Assembly (NCBI GenBank): GCA_038521625.1
Contig: JBCBKP010000012.1
Coordinates: 17,879 to 81,878 of the forward strand
Direction of reading: 5' to 3'
DNA from: JBCBKP01 sp038521625
Lineage (GTDB): Bacteria > Planctomycetota > Phycisphaerae > Phycisphaerales > UBA1924
Length of the DNA stretch: 64,000 nucleotides
The position numbers and the translations under genes are program-made. The notes beneath the pieces are model-generated. The model was not told the origin of the DNA and did no database searches. It saw nothing but the letters and a program-made list of their open reading frames with translations. Below are positions 33,977-42,481 of this stretch, in pieces. The number at the start of each line of letters is the position of its first letter. The stretch's first letter is position 1.

Positions 33977-34675
33977 ATGATCAAGACCGCCCTCCTCGCG
34001 ATCGCCGCCCTGGCCCTCGTGGCGCCGCTCGCGAACGCCGCGAGCAACACGACCGACAAGCTCTACCCAGAGCTCCGTGCCTTTGTCGACGCCCGCAGGG
34101 CCGAGTTCGGCCAGATCCCCCCCGAGCGGCGCGAGCTGCTCGATGGGTTGGCCGACTACGTCAAAGGCCGCTACGAGGCGGGCGAGACCTCGTACCTGAA
34201 CTTCGTCTGCACGCACAACAGCCGGCGGAGCCACATGTCGCAGCTCTTCGCCCAGGCCGCCTCGGCGGTGTACGGCATCCCGGCGCGGACCTACTCGGGC
34301 GGCACCGAGAGCACCGCGTTCAATCCTCGGGCCGTCGCCGCGATCGAGCGGGCCGGGTTCGACGTGCTGAAGACCTCCGACGACGCCAATCCCGTCTACC
34401 TCGTCAAACTCTCGGGCGGCTCGATGCCCATGCCGTGCTTCAGCAAAAAGTACGACGGTGCGCCGAACCCGAAGCTCGAATTCGCGGCGATCATGGTCTG
34501 CGACGAGGCCGACGAGGCATGCCCCTACGTGCCGGGCGCGGACGCCCGCTTCGCGATCCCCTTCGTCGATCCCAAGATAAGCGACAACACGCCGGCCGAG
34601 GCGGCGACCTACGACGAGCGCGCGGCCCAGATCGCCCGCGAGTTTCTCTACGTCTTCGACCGCGCGAGCCGCTGA
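33977..34675 (+). CDS. Exported low-molecular-weight phosphatase / arsenate reductase-like protein
   Basis: 232 residues. The N-terminus MIKTALLAIAALALVAPLANA is a signal peptide, which is unusual because ArsC-type enzymes are cytoplasmic. The P-loop is FVCTHNSRRSHMSQ (Cys-x5-Arg), as in a group of low-Mr tyrosine phosphatase-like proteins found in ars loci. A late VCDEADEACPYVPGA with extra Cys and a FVDPKISDNTPAE segment follow, where arsenate reductases keep resolving Cys and Asp-Pro. GGGAGA lies upstream of the ATG at 33977; the ATG at 33962 is possible. Arsenate reduction is inferred from the ArsR neighbour. Confidence 0.75.
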   Translation: MIKTALLAIAALALVAPLANAASNTTDKLYPELRAFVDARRAEFGQIPPERRELLDGLADYVKGRYEAGETSYLNFVCTHNSRRSHMSQLFAQAASAVYGIPARTYSGGTESTAFNPRAVAAIERAGFDVLKTSDDANPVYLVKLSGGSMPMPCFSKKYDGAPNPKLEFAAIMVCDEADEACPYVPGADARFAIPFVDPKISDNTPAEAATYDERAAQIAREFLYVFDRASR

Positions 34676-34717
34676 GCCGCGCCGGATGGCACGATCACAG
34701 CACTTGGCCTGATTCCG

Positions 34718-34753
34718 GCCCCCGCTTCGACGTTGCTCGGAGCGGGGGCTTTT
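34718..34753 (+). terminator. Terminator after the ArsR-phosphatase operon
   Basis: A 9-bp stem (GCCCCCGCT / AGCGGGGGC) with a 14-base loop is followed by TTTTCTT on the plus strand. Confidence 0.8.
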
Positions 34754-34806
34754 CTTCGCCCCTTCTGTCCGGTATCTTCGTCACGACACCCATACGGAGA
34801 TCAAAC

Positions 34807-35235
34807 ATGAGCACGTACGAAGTCGCAAAACGCCTGGTCGAGTTGTGCAAAGCGGGCGAGCACCGCAAGGCCATCGAGGAGCTGTACGCGGACGACGCGA
34901 CCGCCTACGAGGCCGTGCAGGGGCCGATGGACAGCCGCGAGATGTCGGGCAAGGCGGCGCTGCTGAAGGGGTCGGACCAGTTCTTCGAGATGAACGAGGT
35001 CCACGGCGGCGAGGTCGACGGGCCGTACCCGTGCGACGACAAATTCATCTGCTTCATGTCGATCGACCTGACGCCGAAGGCCGGCCCGATGGAGGGTCAG
35101 CGATTCCAGATGTCCGAGGCGTGCCTGTACACCGTCAAGGACGGCAAGATCGCGCGGAGCGAGTTCTTCTACCACGTGCCCGAGGGCACGCCGACGGATT
35201 GCACGGGCGAGATGGCGACGCACGCGAAGGGCTAG
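34807..35235 (+). CDS. SnoaL/NTF2-like fold protein
   Basis: 142 residues of the cystatin-like alpha+beta barrel type: EVAKRLVELCKAGEHRKAIEELYADDATAYEA, GKAALLKGSDQFFE and CLYTVKDGKIARSEFFYH. Many members are small-molecule cyclases, isomerases or stress proteins, so no activity can be given. It has no signal peptide. CGGAGA lies about 9 bases before the ATG, and a TATCTT near 34771 may be its -10. It stands alone between a terminator and the M1 peptidase gene. Confidence 0.75.
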   Translation: MSTYEVAKRLVELCKAGEHRKAIEELYADDATAYEAVQGPMDSREMSGKAALLKGSDQFFEMNEVHGGEVDGPYPCDDKFICFMSIDLTPKAGPMEGQRFQMSEACLYTVKDGKIARSEFFYHVPEGTPTDCTGEMATHAKG

Positions 35236-35380
35236 ACCGCCTCTGATCCGGATTCGGGGGACAGAACCGGCTTCGCCTGTGCAGCCACCGGCTGTAGGAT
35301 GACAGACCGCGCGGTCGTACCGTGGCGACCGCGCCGCCGACACCTCCCCCGCCGATCCCCTTCGAGCCGAGGCCCCGCCC

Positions 35381-37735
35381 ATGCGACGACTGCTCGCCCT
35401 GTCGACCCTGCTCGCCGCCGCGTCGACCGCGTCCGCCCAGCAGCCCTACGAGAACCCCAAGTACCCGCAGGCCGACAAGTTCCGTCAGCTCGACGAGCTG
35501 CTGCCGACGCCCAACGTCTACCGCACCGCGTCGGGCGCCCCGGGCCCCGAGTACTGGCAGCAGCAGGCCGACTACGTGATCGAGGTCGAGCTCGACGATG
35601 TCAACCAGCGCCTGACCGGTTACGAGACCATCACCTACACCAACAACTCGCCCGACACGCTGAACTACCTCTGGGTGCAGCTCGACCAGAACCGCTTCCG
35701 ACCCGACAGCGACGACATGCTGACCCGCACCACCGGCGGGCTCGACCGGCTGAGCTTCTCGCAGCTCGATTCGATGCTCTACCGCATGGGCTTCGAGGGC
35801 GGCTATGACATCAGCGAGGTCAGCTACGCGAACGGCCGCCCGCTCAAGCACACGATCGTCCGCACGATGATGCGCGTCGAGCCGGACAAGGCGCTCGAGC
35901 CGGGCGACACGTTCTCGTTCAACATCGGCTGGTCGAACAACATCATCGACGCCGACCGGGTCCGCAGCCGCGGCGGCTACGAGTACTTCCCCGAGGACGA
36001 CAACTACATCTACGAGATCGCGCAGTGGTTCCCGCGGATGGCCGCCTACACCGACTACGCGGGCTGGCAGCACAAGCAGTTCCTGGGCAACGGCGAGTTC
36101 ACCCTCGAGTTCGGCGATTACGACGTATCGATCACCGCGCCGGACGATCACGTCGTCGCCTCGACCGGCGTGCTGCAGAACCCGCGGGACGTCATGACCC
36201 GCGAGCAACGTCAGCGGTTCGAGCGGGCCAAGAACGCGACCGAGCCGGTCTTCATCGTCACGCCGGACGAGGCCGTCGCCAACCAGCAGGGCGCTCCCGC
36301 CGGCACCAAGACCTGGCGCTTCGTCGCCGAGGACGTCCGCGACTTCGCCTGGGCCTCCAGCCGCAAGTTCATCTGGGACGCCCTTGGCCACGACGTCAAC
36401 GGCAACGAGACGATGGCGATGAGCTTCTACCCGATCGAGGGTGAGCCCCTCTGGAGCCGCTACTCGACGCACACGATCGTGCACACGCTCAACGTCTACA
36501 GCCGCTACTCGTTCGACTACCCCTACCCGGTCGCGATCTCCGTGAACGGCCCCGTCGGCGGCATGGAGTACCCCATGATCTGCTTCAACGGGCCCCGCCC
36601 GGAGACCGACGGCACCTACACCCAGCGGACCAAGTACGGCCTGATCGGCGTGATCATCCACGAGGTCGGCCACTTCTACTTCCCGATGATCGTCAACTCC
36701 GACGAGCGGCAGTGGACCTGGATGGACGAGGGCGTGAACACGTTCCTCCAGTTCCTCACCGAGCAGGAATGGGAGGACAACTACCCGTCGCGCCGCGGCG
36801 AGCCACAGGACATCACCGGCTACATGGCCAGCCAGCGCCAGGTGCCGATCATGACCAACAGCGAGTCCATCCAGCAGTTCGGCGCCAACGCCTACGCCAA
36901 GCCCGCGACCGCGCTGAACATCCTCCGCGAATCCGTCATGGGCCGCGAGGCGTTCGACTACGCCTTCAAGACCTACGCCGAGCGTTGGAAGTTCAAGCGG
37001 CCCGAGCCCGCGGACCTGTTCCGGACGATGGAGGACGCCTCGGGCATCGATCTCGACTGGTTCTGGCGCGGCTGGTTCTACACGACCGACCATGTCGACA
37101 TCGCGGTCACCAACGTCCGCGAGTACCGCGTCGACACGCAGAACCCGCTGATCGAGGACGCGCTGGCGCGTGAGGTCCGCGACGCGGAGCCGACGACCGT
37201 CAGCGAGCAGCGCTACGCCGACGCCCGCAAGTACACCGACGCCTTCCCCGAGCTGCTCGACTTCTACAACAGCTACGACCCGCTCGAGACCACGCCCGCC
37301 GAGATGCGCCGATACGAGCGCACGCTCGCCTCGCTCAGCGAGGATAGAAAGGCCCTTCTCGAGCTCGAGGAGAACTTCTACGTCTTCGACTTCGAGAACG
37401 TCGGCGGCCTCGTCATGCCGATCATCCTCCATCTGCACTACACCGACGGGACCAAGGAAGATATCCGCATGCCCGCCGAGGTCTGGCGCAGGAACGTCGA
37501 GCAAGTCTCGACGATGCACATGACGCCCAAGGTCCTCGACCGCGTCGTGCTCGACCCGTACCTCGAGACCGCCGACACCGACCTCTCGAACAACCACTTC
37601 CCGCCAAGGCCCGAGCGAAGCCGCTTCGAGCTCTTCGAATTCAATCGCCAGCGTCCGAACCCGATGCGCGAGGCCATCCAGGAGCAGGAGCGCCAGAGCC
37701 AGGGCGGGCGCATGGGCGGCGAGGACGACGAGTAA
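35381..37735 (+). CDS. Exported M1-family metallopeptidase (aminopeptidase N-like)
   Basis: 784 residues with a signal peptide (LLALSTLLAAASTASAQQ). The M1 zinc site is complete: IHEVGHFYFP (HExxH) and the third ligand Glu in WTWMDEGVNTFL. A substrate-site GGMEYPM takes the place of GAMEN. The N-terminal beta domain (YVIEVELDDVNQRLTGYETITYTNNSPDTL) is typical of the M1 family. It should remove N-terminal residues from peptides in the periplasm or outside. It is followed after 17 bases by the DUF6702-like gene, a common partner of such peptidases. Confidence 0.9.
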   Translation: MRRLLALSTLLAAASTASAQQPYENPKYPQADKFRQLDELLPTPNVYRTASGAPGPEYWQQQADYVIEVELDDVNQRLTGYETITYTNNSPDTLNYLWVQLDQNRFRPDSDDMLTRTTGGLDRLSFSQLDSMLYRMGFEGGYDISEVSYANGRPLKHTIVRTMMRVEPDKALEPGDTFSFNIGWSNNIIDADRVRSRGGYEYFPEDDNYIYEIAQWFPRMAAYTDYAGWQHKQFLGNGEFTLEFGDYDVSITAPDDHVVASTGVLQNPRDVMTREQRQRFERAKNATEPVFIVTPDEAVANQQGAPAGTKTWRFVAEDVRDFAWASSRKFIWDALGHDVNGNETMAMSFYPIEGEPLWSRYSTHTIVHTLNVYSRYSFDYPYPVAISVNGPVGGMEYPMICFNGPRPETDGTYTQRTKYGLIGVIIHEVGHFYFPMIVNSDERQWTWMDEGVNTFLQFLTEQEWEDNYPSRRGEPQDITGYMASQRQVPIMTNSESIQQFGANAYAKPATALNILRESVMGREAFDYAFKTYAERWKFKRPEPADLFRTMEDASGIDLDWFWRGWFYTTDHVDIAVTNVREYRVDTQNPLIEDALAREVRDAEPTTVSEQRYADARKYTDAFPELLDFYNSYDPLETTPAEMRRYERTLASLSEDRKALLELEENFYVFDFENVGGLVMPIILHLHYTDGTKEDIRMPAEVWRRNVEQVSTMHMTPKVLDRVVLDPYLETADTDLSNNHFPPRPERSRFELFEFNRQRPNPMREAIQEQERQSQGGRMGGEDDE

Positions 37736-37752
37736 CGCCCCGGGGATCTCGG

Positions 37753-38940
37753 ATGCGATCACGCCACTTCCGAACGCTCGCGATGGTCCTCATCGCGGGC
37801 GTTCTTTCTTTGACCCCCACCGCGGCCCACGCCGCCGCGCACCCGTTCCACGTCGCCTTCGCAGAGATGGAGTTGGATAGAGAGCAGCGGCGCTTCGAGA
37901 TCGCCCTGAAGACCTGGCCCGAGGATCTCGAGATCGTCGTCGAGCGCGCGCTCGGCCGCGACGCCGACCTCGAGTCTCCCGAGGCGAAACGCGCGCTCGC
38001 CGCGTACCTCGGCCGGCGGCTTCTCGTCCGAGCGGCGACGTCCGACCGCGGCGGGGCCGATGCGATCGACCCGCAAGCGCCGCCCGCGAGCCTTCTTGGG
38101 ATCGAGGCCGGCGTGAAGGACGCCTGGCTCTACCTCACGCTCCACGCGCCGGAGTACGTCCTCCGGGGCGAGCGATTCGACATCGCCTGCTCGGTGCTCT
38201 TCGATGTCCGCGCGGACCAGCAGAACACGCTCGAGATCCGCGACGGCGACCGCAAATACAGCGCCCACTCGACACGCAAGACCGTCTGGAACACGCTGCG
38301 GATCCAGAGACCGGCACCCGACGCCGCGGGCGACCTCCGCACCCTCATCGACATCGCCCGACCGATCGGTGATAGCCCGCCGATCCGTGTCGAGGCCGGG
38401 CGCATCGACGTTGTCTCGACCCTTGGACGGGCCGTGTCCCCGAGACATCTCGCCCTCGCGGTCGGATGGCACGGCGGGGCTCGCTCGAGGATTCTCGGCT
38501 TGCCGATCCCGGCGTTCGCCGCCGGCGCGATCAACGCCGCGCCGGAACGGGACCCGCTCGACACGCTGCTCGCGATCGGCGTGGCCGGGCCCGACGCCGA
38601 GTTGGCCGCCTCGATCGTGAGAGAGCTCCGGAGGAGCGACCCCGCGGTCGCGAGGCCCCGGTCGATCACGGTCGCTTCATCGCTGGGTGATCCGGCTCGC
38701 ACGCGCGGCGGGATCACAGCGCTCGCGGTCGCGTCGGACGCCAACGTCGTCGTCATCGATACGAGCGCCGAGCCGCCGACAACGGATCGCCTCACGCTGC
38801 TGTTGCCAGTCGCTGCCCTCGACCGGGCCGTGTTGCTCCGCAGCCGCCAGCTCGACGACGACGCGCGCAATACGCTCCGACCGCTCGTCGCGGGGCTCGA
38901 CTTCGATCTGCTCTGGCTCGTTCCCGCCGATGACGACTGA
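37753..38940 (+). CDS. DUF6702-like exported protein with a longer C-terminal domain
   Basis: 395 residues with a signal peptide (LIAGVLSLTPTAAHA). The first part of the mature protein (HPFHVAFAEMELDREQRRFEIALKTWPEDLE, through GVKDAWLYLTLHAPEYV) has the look of DUF6702, usually about 160 residues. After about residue 180 comes a second region of 215 residues, rich in Ala/Arg/Leu, with an alternating alpha/beta pattern (LDTLLAIGVAGPDAELAASIVRELRR; ITALAVASDANVVVID) that I do not recognise. It lies between the M1 peptidase and Nramp-like genes in one operon and overlaps the latter by 11 bases. Confidence 0.68.
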   Translation: MRSRHFRTLAMVLIAGVLSLTPTAAHAAAHPFHVAFAEMELDREQRRFEIALKTWPEDLEIVVERALGRDADLESPEAKRALAAYLGRRLLVRAATSDRGGADAIDPQAPPASLLGIEAGVKDAWLYLTLHAPEYVLRGERFDIACSVLFDVRADQQNTLEIRDGDRKYSAHSTRKTVWNTLRIQRPAPDAAGDLRTLIDIARPIGDSPPIRVEAGRIDVVSTLGRAVSPRHLALAVGWHGGARSRILGLPIPAFAAGAINAAPERDPLDTLLAIGVAGPDAELAASIVRELRRSDPAVARPRSITVASSLGDPARTRGGITALAVASDANVVVIDTSAEPPTTDRLTLLLPVAALDRAVLLRSRQLDDDARNTLRPLVAGLDFDLLWLVPADDD

Positions 38941-40240
38941 CCGGCGCAAGCTCGGCCTGCTCGCCCTGATCGGCCCGGGGCTGCTCGTCGCCGCGACCGG
39001 CGTCGGCGCGGGCGATCTCGCGGGCGGCGCACTCGCGGGCTCTCGCCTCGGGCTCACCGTGCTCTGGGCTGTCGCGATCGGTGCGCTGCTGAAGTTTGCT
39101 GTGACGGAAGGCCTGGCCCGCCATCAGATCGCGACCGGCGACACCTGGCTCGAGGGCGCCAACCGCCGCTTCGGCCTGCTGTTCCGCGTCGCCTTCGCGC
39201 TCTATCTGGTGCCGTGGTCCTACTTCACCGGCGCGGCGATGATCAGCGCCTGCGCGAACATCTCGCAAGCCGCGATCGAGTCGATCGCCGGGCGCGAGAT
39301 CCGCTTCACGATCGAAGGCGTGCGCGTCGACCCGGCCACGGTCGCGCTCGGCGTCGCGCACAGCGCGATCGGCCTCGTCGTCGCCTGGGTCGGCGGCTTC
39401 AAGTGGTTCGAACGCGTCATGGCGGCCTGCATCGCGCTGATGTTCGCGACCGTCATCGGCGCGGCGATCCTGATCCGGCCCGATCCCGGCGAGCTCGCGT
39501 GGGGTCTGCTGCCGAAGGTCCCCACGGCGCCCGCGTCCGATCCCGAAGCCGACGCGCTCGGATGGACCGTCGCGCTCATCGGCGGCGTCGGGGGAACGCT
39601 CACCGTCATCTGCTACGGCTACTGGATCCGCGAGAAGAAGCTCGACGCCACCGAGGCCGACGAGCGGGCCAAGCGTGCGTCGCTCGGCCGTGCCCGGACC
39701 GACCTCGCCGTCGGCTACGGCGCCACCGCGCTGTTCGGCATGTCGATGCTCGTGCTCGCCGCGGGCACCAACGTCTCGGGCGGGGGCTCGTCGCTCGTCA
39801 TCCAGATCGCCGACCGCGTCGGCGAGGCCGCCGGCAACGCCGGCAAGATCGCGTTCCTGTTCGGCGCCTGGGCCGCCGTGCTCAGTTCGCTCCTGGGCGT
39901 CTGGCAGGCGACGCCCTACGTCTTCGCCGATCTGATGCGGTCGTGGCGGGGCCACGACGCCGCGACACCGATCGACACCAGGGCGTGGACCTACCGCGGC
40001 CCGCTGCTGGCCATCGCCACCGTGCCGGTCCTCGGGCTGCTCTTCAGCTTCGCGGGCGTGCAGAAGGCCTACGGCGTGTACGGAGCGCTCTTCCTGCCGC
40101 TGCTCGCCCTGACCCTGCTGCTGATGAACACCGGCAGGCTCGGGCCGTTCAGGAACGGCTGGTTCGCGATGGGTGGGCTGGCCGGCGTTCTCGGGCTCTT
40201 CGGATGGCTGGCGTTCCAGCGCATCGCCGAGGCGTTCTAG
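38930..40240 (+). CDS. Nramp-family membrane protein of a non-canonical subgroup
   Basis: 436 residues with about 11 hydrophobic segments. The first helix reads GPGLLVAATGVGAGDLAGG where classical Nramp/MntH has DPGN, and the sixth helix region (MSMLVLAAGTNVSGGGSS) lacks the Met-Pro-His metal motif. The family fold is recognisable, but Mn/Fe transport cannot be assumed; homologues of this kind are annotated simply as Nramp-like. The ATG at 38930 overlaps the end of the DUF6702-like gene by 11 bases (translation coupling). The tRNA-Thr gene on the other strand follows. Confidence 0.8.
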   Translation: MTTDRRKLGLLALIGPGLLVAATGVGAGDLAGGALAGSRLGLTVLWAVAIGALLKFAVTEGLARHQIATGDTWLEGANRRFGLLFRVAFALYLVPWSYFTGAAMISACANISQAAIESIAGREIRFTIEGVRVDPATVALGVAHSAIGLVVAWVGGFKWFERVMAACIALMFATVIGAAILIRPDPGELAWGLLPKVPTAPASDPEADALGWTVALIGGVGGTLTVICYGYWIREKKLDATEADERAKRASLGRARTDLAVGYGATALFGMSMLVLAAGTNVSGGGSSLVIQIADRVGEAAGNAGKIAFLFGAWAAVLSSLLGVWQATPYVFADLMRSWRGHDAATPIDTRAWTYRGPLLAIATVPVLGLLFSFAGVQKAYGVYGALFLPLLALTLLLMNTGRLGPFRNGWFAMGGLAGVLGLFGWLAFQRIAEAF

Positions 40241-40262
40241 GACCGAGCCCACAGATGCGAAC

Positions 40263-40335
40263 AGCCACCTACTGGACTCGAACCAGCGACCTGAGCTTTA
40301 CGAAAGCTCCGCTCTACCAACTGAGCTAAGGTGGC
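40263..40335 (-). tRNA. tRNA-Thr (CGT anticodon)
   Basis: 73 bases on the minus strand. The acceptor stem GCCACCT pairs with AGGTGGC and the discriminator is T. The D arm is AGCTCAGTTGGTAGAGC, the anticodon stem GAGCT/AGCTC holds loop TTCGTAA (anticodon CGT, codon ACG), and the T arm is CTGG-TTCGAGT-CCAG. CCA is not encoded. All stems are perfect. Confidence 0.97.
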
Positions 40336-40411
40336 GATCCCGCCGGCTCCGGCGAGGCCAGAAGTATCGCCACCGCGGTCCCCCCGGTCCAGCCGAAGGC
40401 CCGATCAGAGA

Positions 40412-40431
40412 ATCGGATCGTCCGATCCGAT
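40412..40431. repeat. Perfect 20-bp inverted repeat (ATCGGATCG-TC-CGATCCGAT)
   Basis: Two 9-base arms are perfectly complementary around TC. It lies in the 216-base gap between tRNA-Thr and the small Cys protein, with no T-run, so it looks more like a protein-binding site than a terminator. It is 120 bases upstream of the next gene start. Nothing else is recognisable in this gap. Confidence 0.5.
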
Positions 40432-40551
40432 CTGTTTGGCCGATGTTGCGGTTGAGTCTCGCCCTCATCTACCCCGATTCCCGCGATTCCGGGCGTCCTT
40501 TCACGCTCTGGAGACGATATTGGAATCGTTCTAGATGGAAGGAGTCGCCCG

Positions 40552-40758
40552 ATGTTCAAGCTTCACGAGGGTCAGTGCGGGTTGTGCGCTCACTTCGGCG
40601 AGCACTCGGCCAAGCAGGACACGCTCGTTCAGATCCGCGTCAACGGCGAGGCCCCGGCCGACCTGGTCGAGCCCTGCGGCCACCCGAAGAACGAGGGCCT
40701 GCACCTCAAGGTCTCGCCGATCGCCGGGTGCGACGGGTTCGAGCCCGCCAAGCAGTAA
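40552..40758 (+). CDS. Small Cys/His protein of unknown function (68 aa)
   Basis: Not recognised. It has a CGLCAHFGEH motif near the N-terminus, CGHPKNEGLH in the middle and a last Cys in IAGCDGFE, an arrangement that could bind Zn or an Fe-S cluster. A GGAAGGAG Shine-Dalgarno site precedes the ATG by 6-7 bases, and a clean terminator follows, so it is a well-defined monocistronic unit. No signal peptide. Confidence 0.78.
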   Translation: MFKLHEGQCGLCAHFGEHSAKQDTLVQIRVNGEAPADLVEPCGHPKNEGLHLKVSPIAGCDGFEPAKQ

Positions 40759-40787
40759 GCGAATCGGAAACGAGTTCTCATCCACGA

Positions 40788-40810
40788 CGCCCGGCAGAGC
40801 CGGGCGTTTT
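40788..40810 (+). terminator. Terminator after the small Cys protein gene
   Basis: An 8-bp stem (CGCCCGGC / GCCGGGCG) with loop AGA is followed by TTTT. Confidence 0.82.
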
Positions 40811-40839
40811 CATTGCGCCGCGGTCCGTCGGACCCCGGC

Positions 40840-42312
40840 TCATCGCGGTTCGTGCTCGTCCGCGGGCACCCAGCCCTGCTCGTCGGCGCGAACGGCCGGA
40901 AGCATCTCTTCGCCGTCCACCGTCACACGGGCGCCGGCCGCGACGAACCCCTCGAGGCGACGCGATCCGATCAGCACGTCGAGGGTGACCAGCTGGCCGT
41001 TGTACTCCCGCGCTCTCACTTCGCCGGCACTCTCGACCCGGTGCACGAGCCTGGAGTCGGCGAGCGGGATCGAGATGTGCGCCTCGACGGGCTCGCCCTC
41101 GAGCGACCGGAGGACACGCTCGATCAGCGGGCCGTGGCCCGCCCGGATCGGCTCCGGGTTTCCCTCCGGCGTCGGGAGCGACGAGATCGCGATCGCGTCA
41201 GGGCGGCGCTGCTTCCAGACCAGCAACTCCTCGTTGTTCTGCAGGCGGTCGACCTTGTTGAGCAGGAGCACGATCTCCGGCGGCTCCCATCGGTCGACGG
41301 CCTCCTCGGTGTGCCGGCTGCGTTTCTCGATCCGGGCCTCGACGTCCCGGACCTCATCGAAGATCTCGTCGAGCGTGCGCATGACGGTGTCGTGGTGCAG
41401 CTCCGCCGCCGGGTCCGAGACGTCGAGGACGACCAGCAGCAGATCGGCGTGGGTCGCCTCCTCGAGCGTGGCGCGGAACGAGGCGACCAGATGGTGCGGC
41501 AGTTCGCGCACGAACCCGACCGTGTCGCTCAGCATGGCCCTCGCGCTCGGGCCGAGCTTCCACTCGCGGGTGCGCGTCATCAGCGTCGCGAAGACGCGGT
41601 CGTCGGCGTAGGCGCCGCCGGCGGTGAGGCTGTTGAACAGCGTGCTCTTGCCCGCGTTCGTGTAGCCGACCAGCCCGACGGTGAAGTGCTCCCGATTGCG
41701 CTTGCGGACGGCGCGGCGCTTGCGCGCCTGGATGTCGGCGAGCTCGCGCTGGAGCAGCGTCTTGCGCCGCTGGACGAGCCGGCGGTCGATCTCGAGCTGC
41801 TGCTCGCCGGGCCCGCGTGTCCCGACCCCGCCGATGCCGCCCGACCCGACGATGCGCTCGAGGTGGTCCCACATCGCCCGCAGGCGGGGGTAGGTGTACT
41901 CCAGCTGCGCCAGCTCGACCTGCAGGCGCGCCTCGTGCGTGGTCGCCCGCCCGGCGAAGATGTCCAGGATCAGCTCGGAGCGGTCGAGGACCTTCCGCTC
42001 GGTCTCGCGCTCGATCGCGGCGATCTGCTTCGGGCTCAGCTCGTGGTCGAAGATGATCGACGTCGCGTCCAGGCCGACGCACAGGTCCTTGAGCTCGCCC
42101 AGCTTGCCACGCCCGATGTACGTCCCGGCCTCGGGGCGGTCGCGGCGCTGCTCGAGCTCGCCCACGACCACCGCGCCCGCCTGCTTGGCGAGCTCGCGGA
42201 GCTCGCCGAACGGGTCGGCCCGGTCATAGACCGAATCCGGGAGCCGAACGGCGGCGAGAACGGTCCGCTCGGCGCGGACTTCGATGGATTGGCGTTCTTT
42301 GGAGGGCGGCAC
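40840..42312 (-). CDS. hflX: GTPase HflX
   Basis: About 490 residues. The N-terminal HflX domain includes TYIGRGKLGEL and FDHELSPKQIAAIE; the central linker holds GVGTRGPGEQQLEIDRR. The G domain shows G1 VGYTNAGKSTLFN, G3 DTVGFVRELP and G4 NKVD. HflX is a ribosome-associated GTPase that splits stalled ribosomes. The start is uncertain: a GTG at 42390 opens a longer frame whose first 26 residues look non-conserved, while the GTG at 42312 (VPPSKERQSIEVRAER) has TACAGT 5 bases upstream. It is divergent from a PEP-CTERM gene. Confidence 0.92.
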   Translation of the reverse strand: MPPSKERQSIEVRAERTVLAAVRLPDSVYDRADPFGELRELAKQAGAVVVGELEQRRDRPEAGTYIGRGKLGELKDLCVGLDATSIIFDHELSPKQIAAIERETERKVLDRSELILDIFAGRATTHEARLQVELAQLEYTYPRLRAMWDHLERIVGSGGIGGVGTRGPGEQQLEIDRRLVQRRKTLLQRELADIQARKRRAVRKRNREHFTVGLVGYTNAGKSTLFNSLTAGGAYADDRVFATLMTRTREWKLGPSARAMLSDTVGFVRELPHHLVASFRATLEEATHADLLLVVLDVSDPAAELHHDTVMRTLDEIFDEVRDVEARIEKRSRHTEEAVDRWEPPEIVLLLNKVDRLQNNEELLVWKQRRPDAIAISSLPTPEGNPEPIRAGHGPLIERVLRSLEGEPVEAHISIPLADSRLVHRVESAGEVRAREYNGQLVTLDVLIGSRRLEGFVAAGARVTVDGEEMLPAVRADEQGWVPADEHEPR

Positions 42313-42317
42313 GACGA

Positions 42318-42323
42318 ACTGTA
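42318..42323 (-). promoter_or_regulatory. Candidate leaderless -10 (TACAGT) for hflX
   Basis: On the minus strand TACAGT ends 5 bases before the GTG at 42312. It is the shortest gap in the set and depends on accepting that start. Confidence 0.35.
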
Positions 42324-42481
42324 CGGGTCCCGAGGCCCGAGTTGAAGATTGCGCGAATGAGCCCGATCGGGGCCGCCGGGGTGGGTCCACGGGCGCGGTC
42401 CGCCGGTAGACTCTCCGCCGAAGCGGTTAACGCCGCCCGAAGCCGAGAGTTAGACACGAACCCCTGGAGAGAGGACAAGAC

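Noticed and set aside
35135..37762. 875-codon open frame antisense to the M1 peptidase gene
   Set aside because: Shadow frame caused by high GC at third positions; no motifs, composition rich in Asp/Val/Arg/Leu as in other antisense frames, while the plus strand has a complete M1 peptidase.
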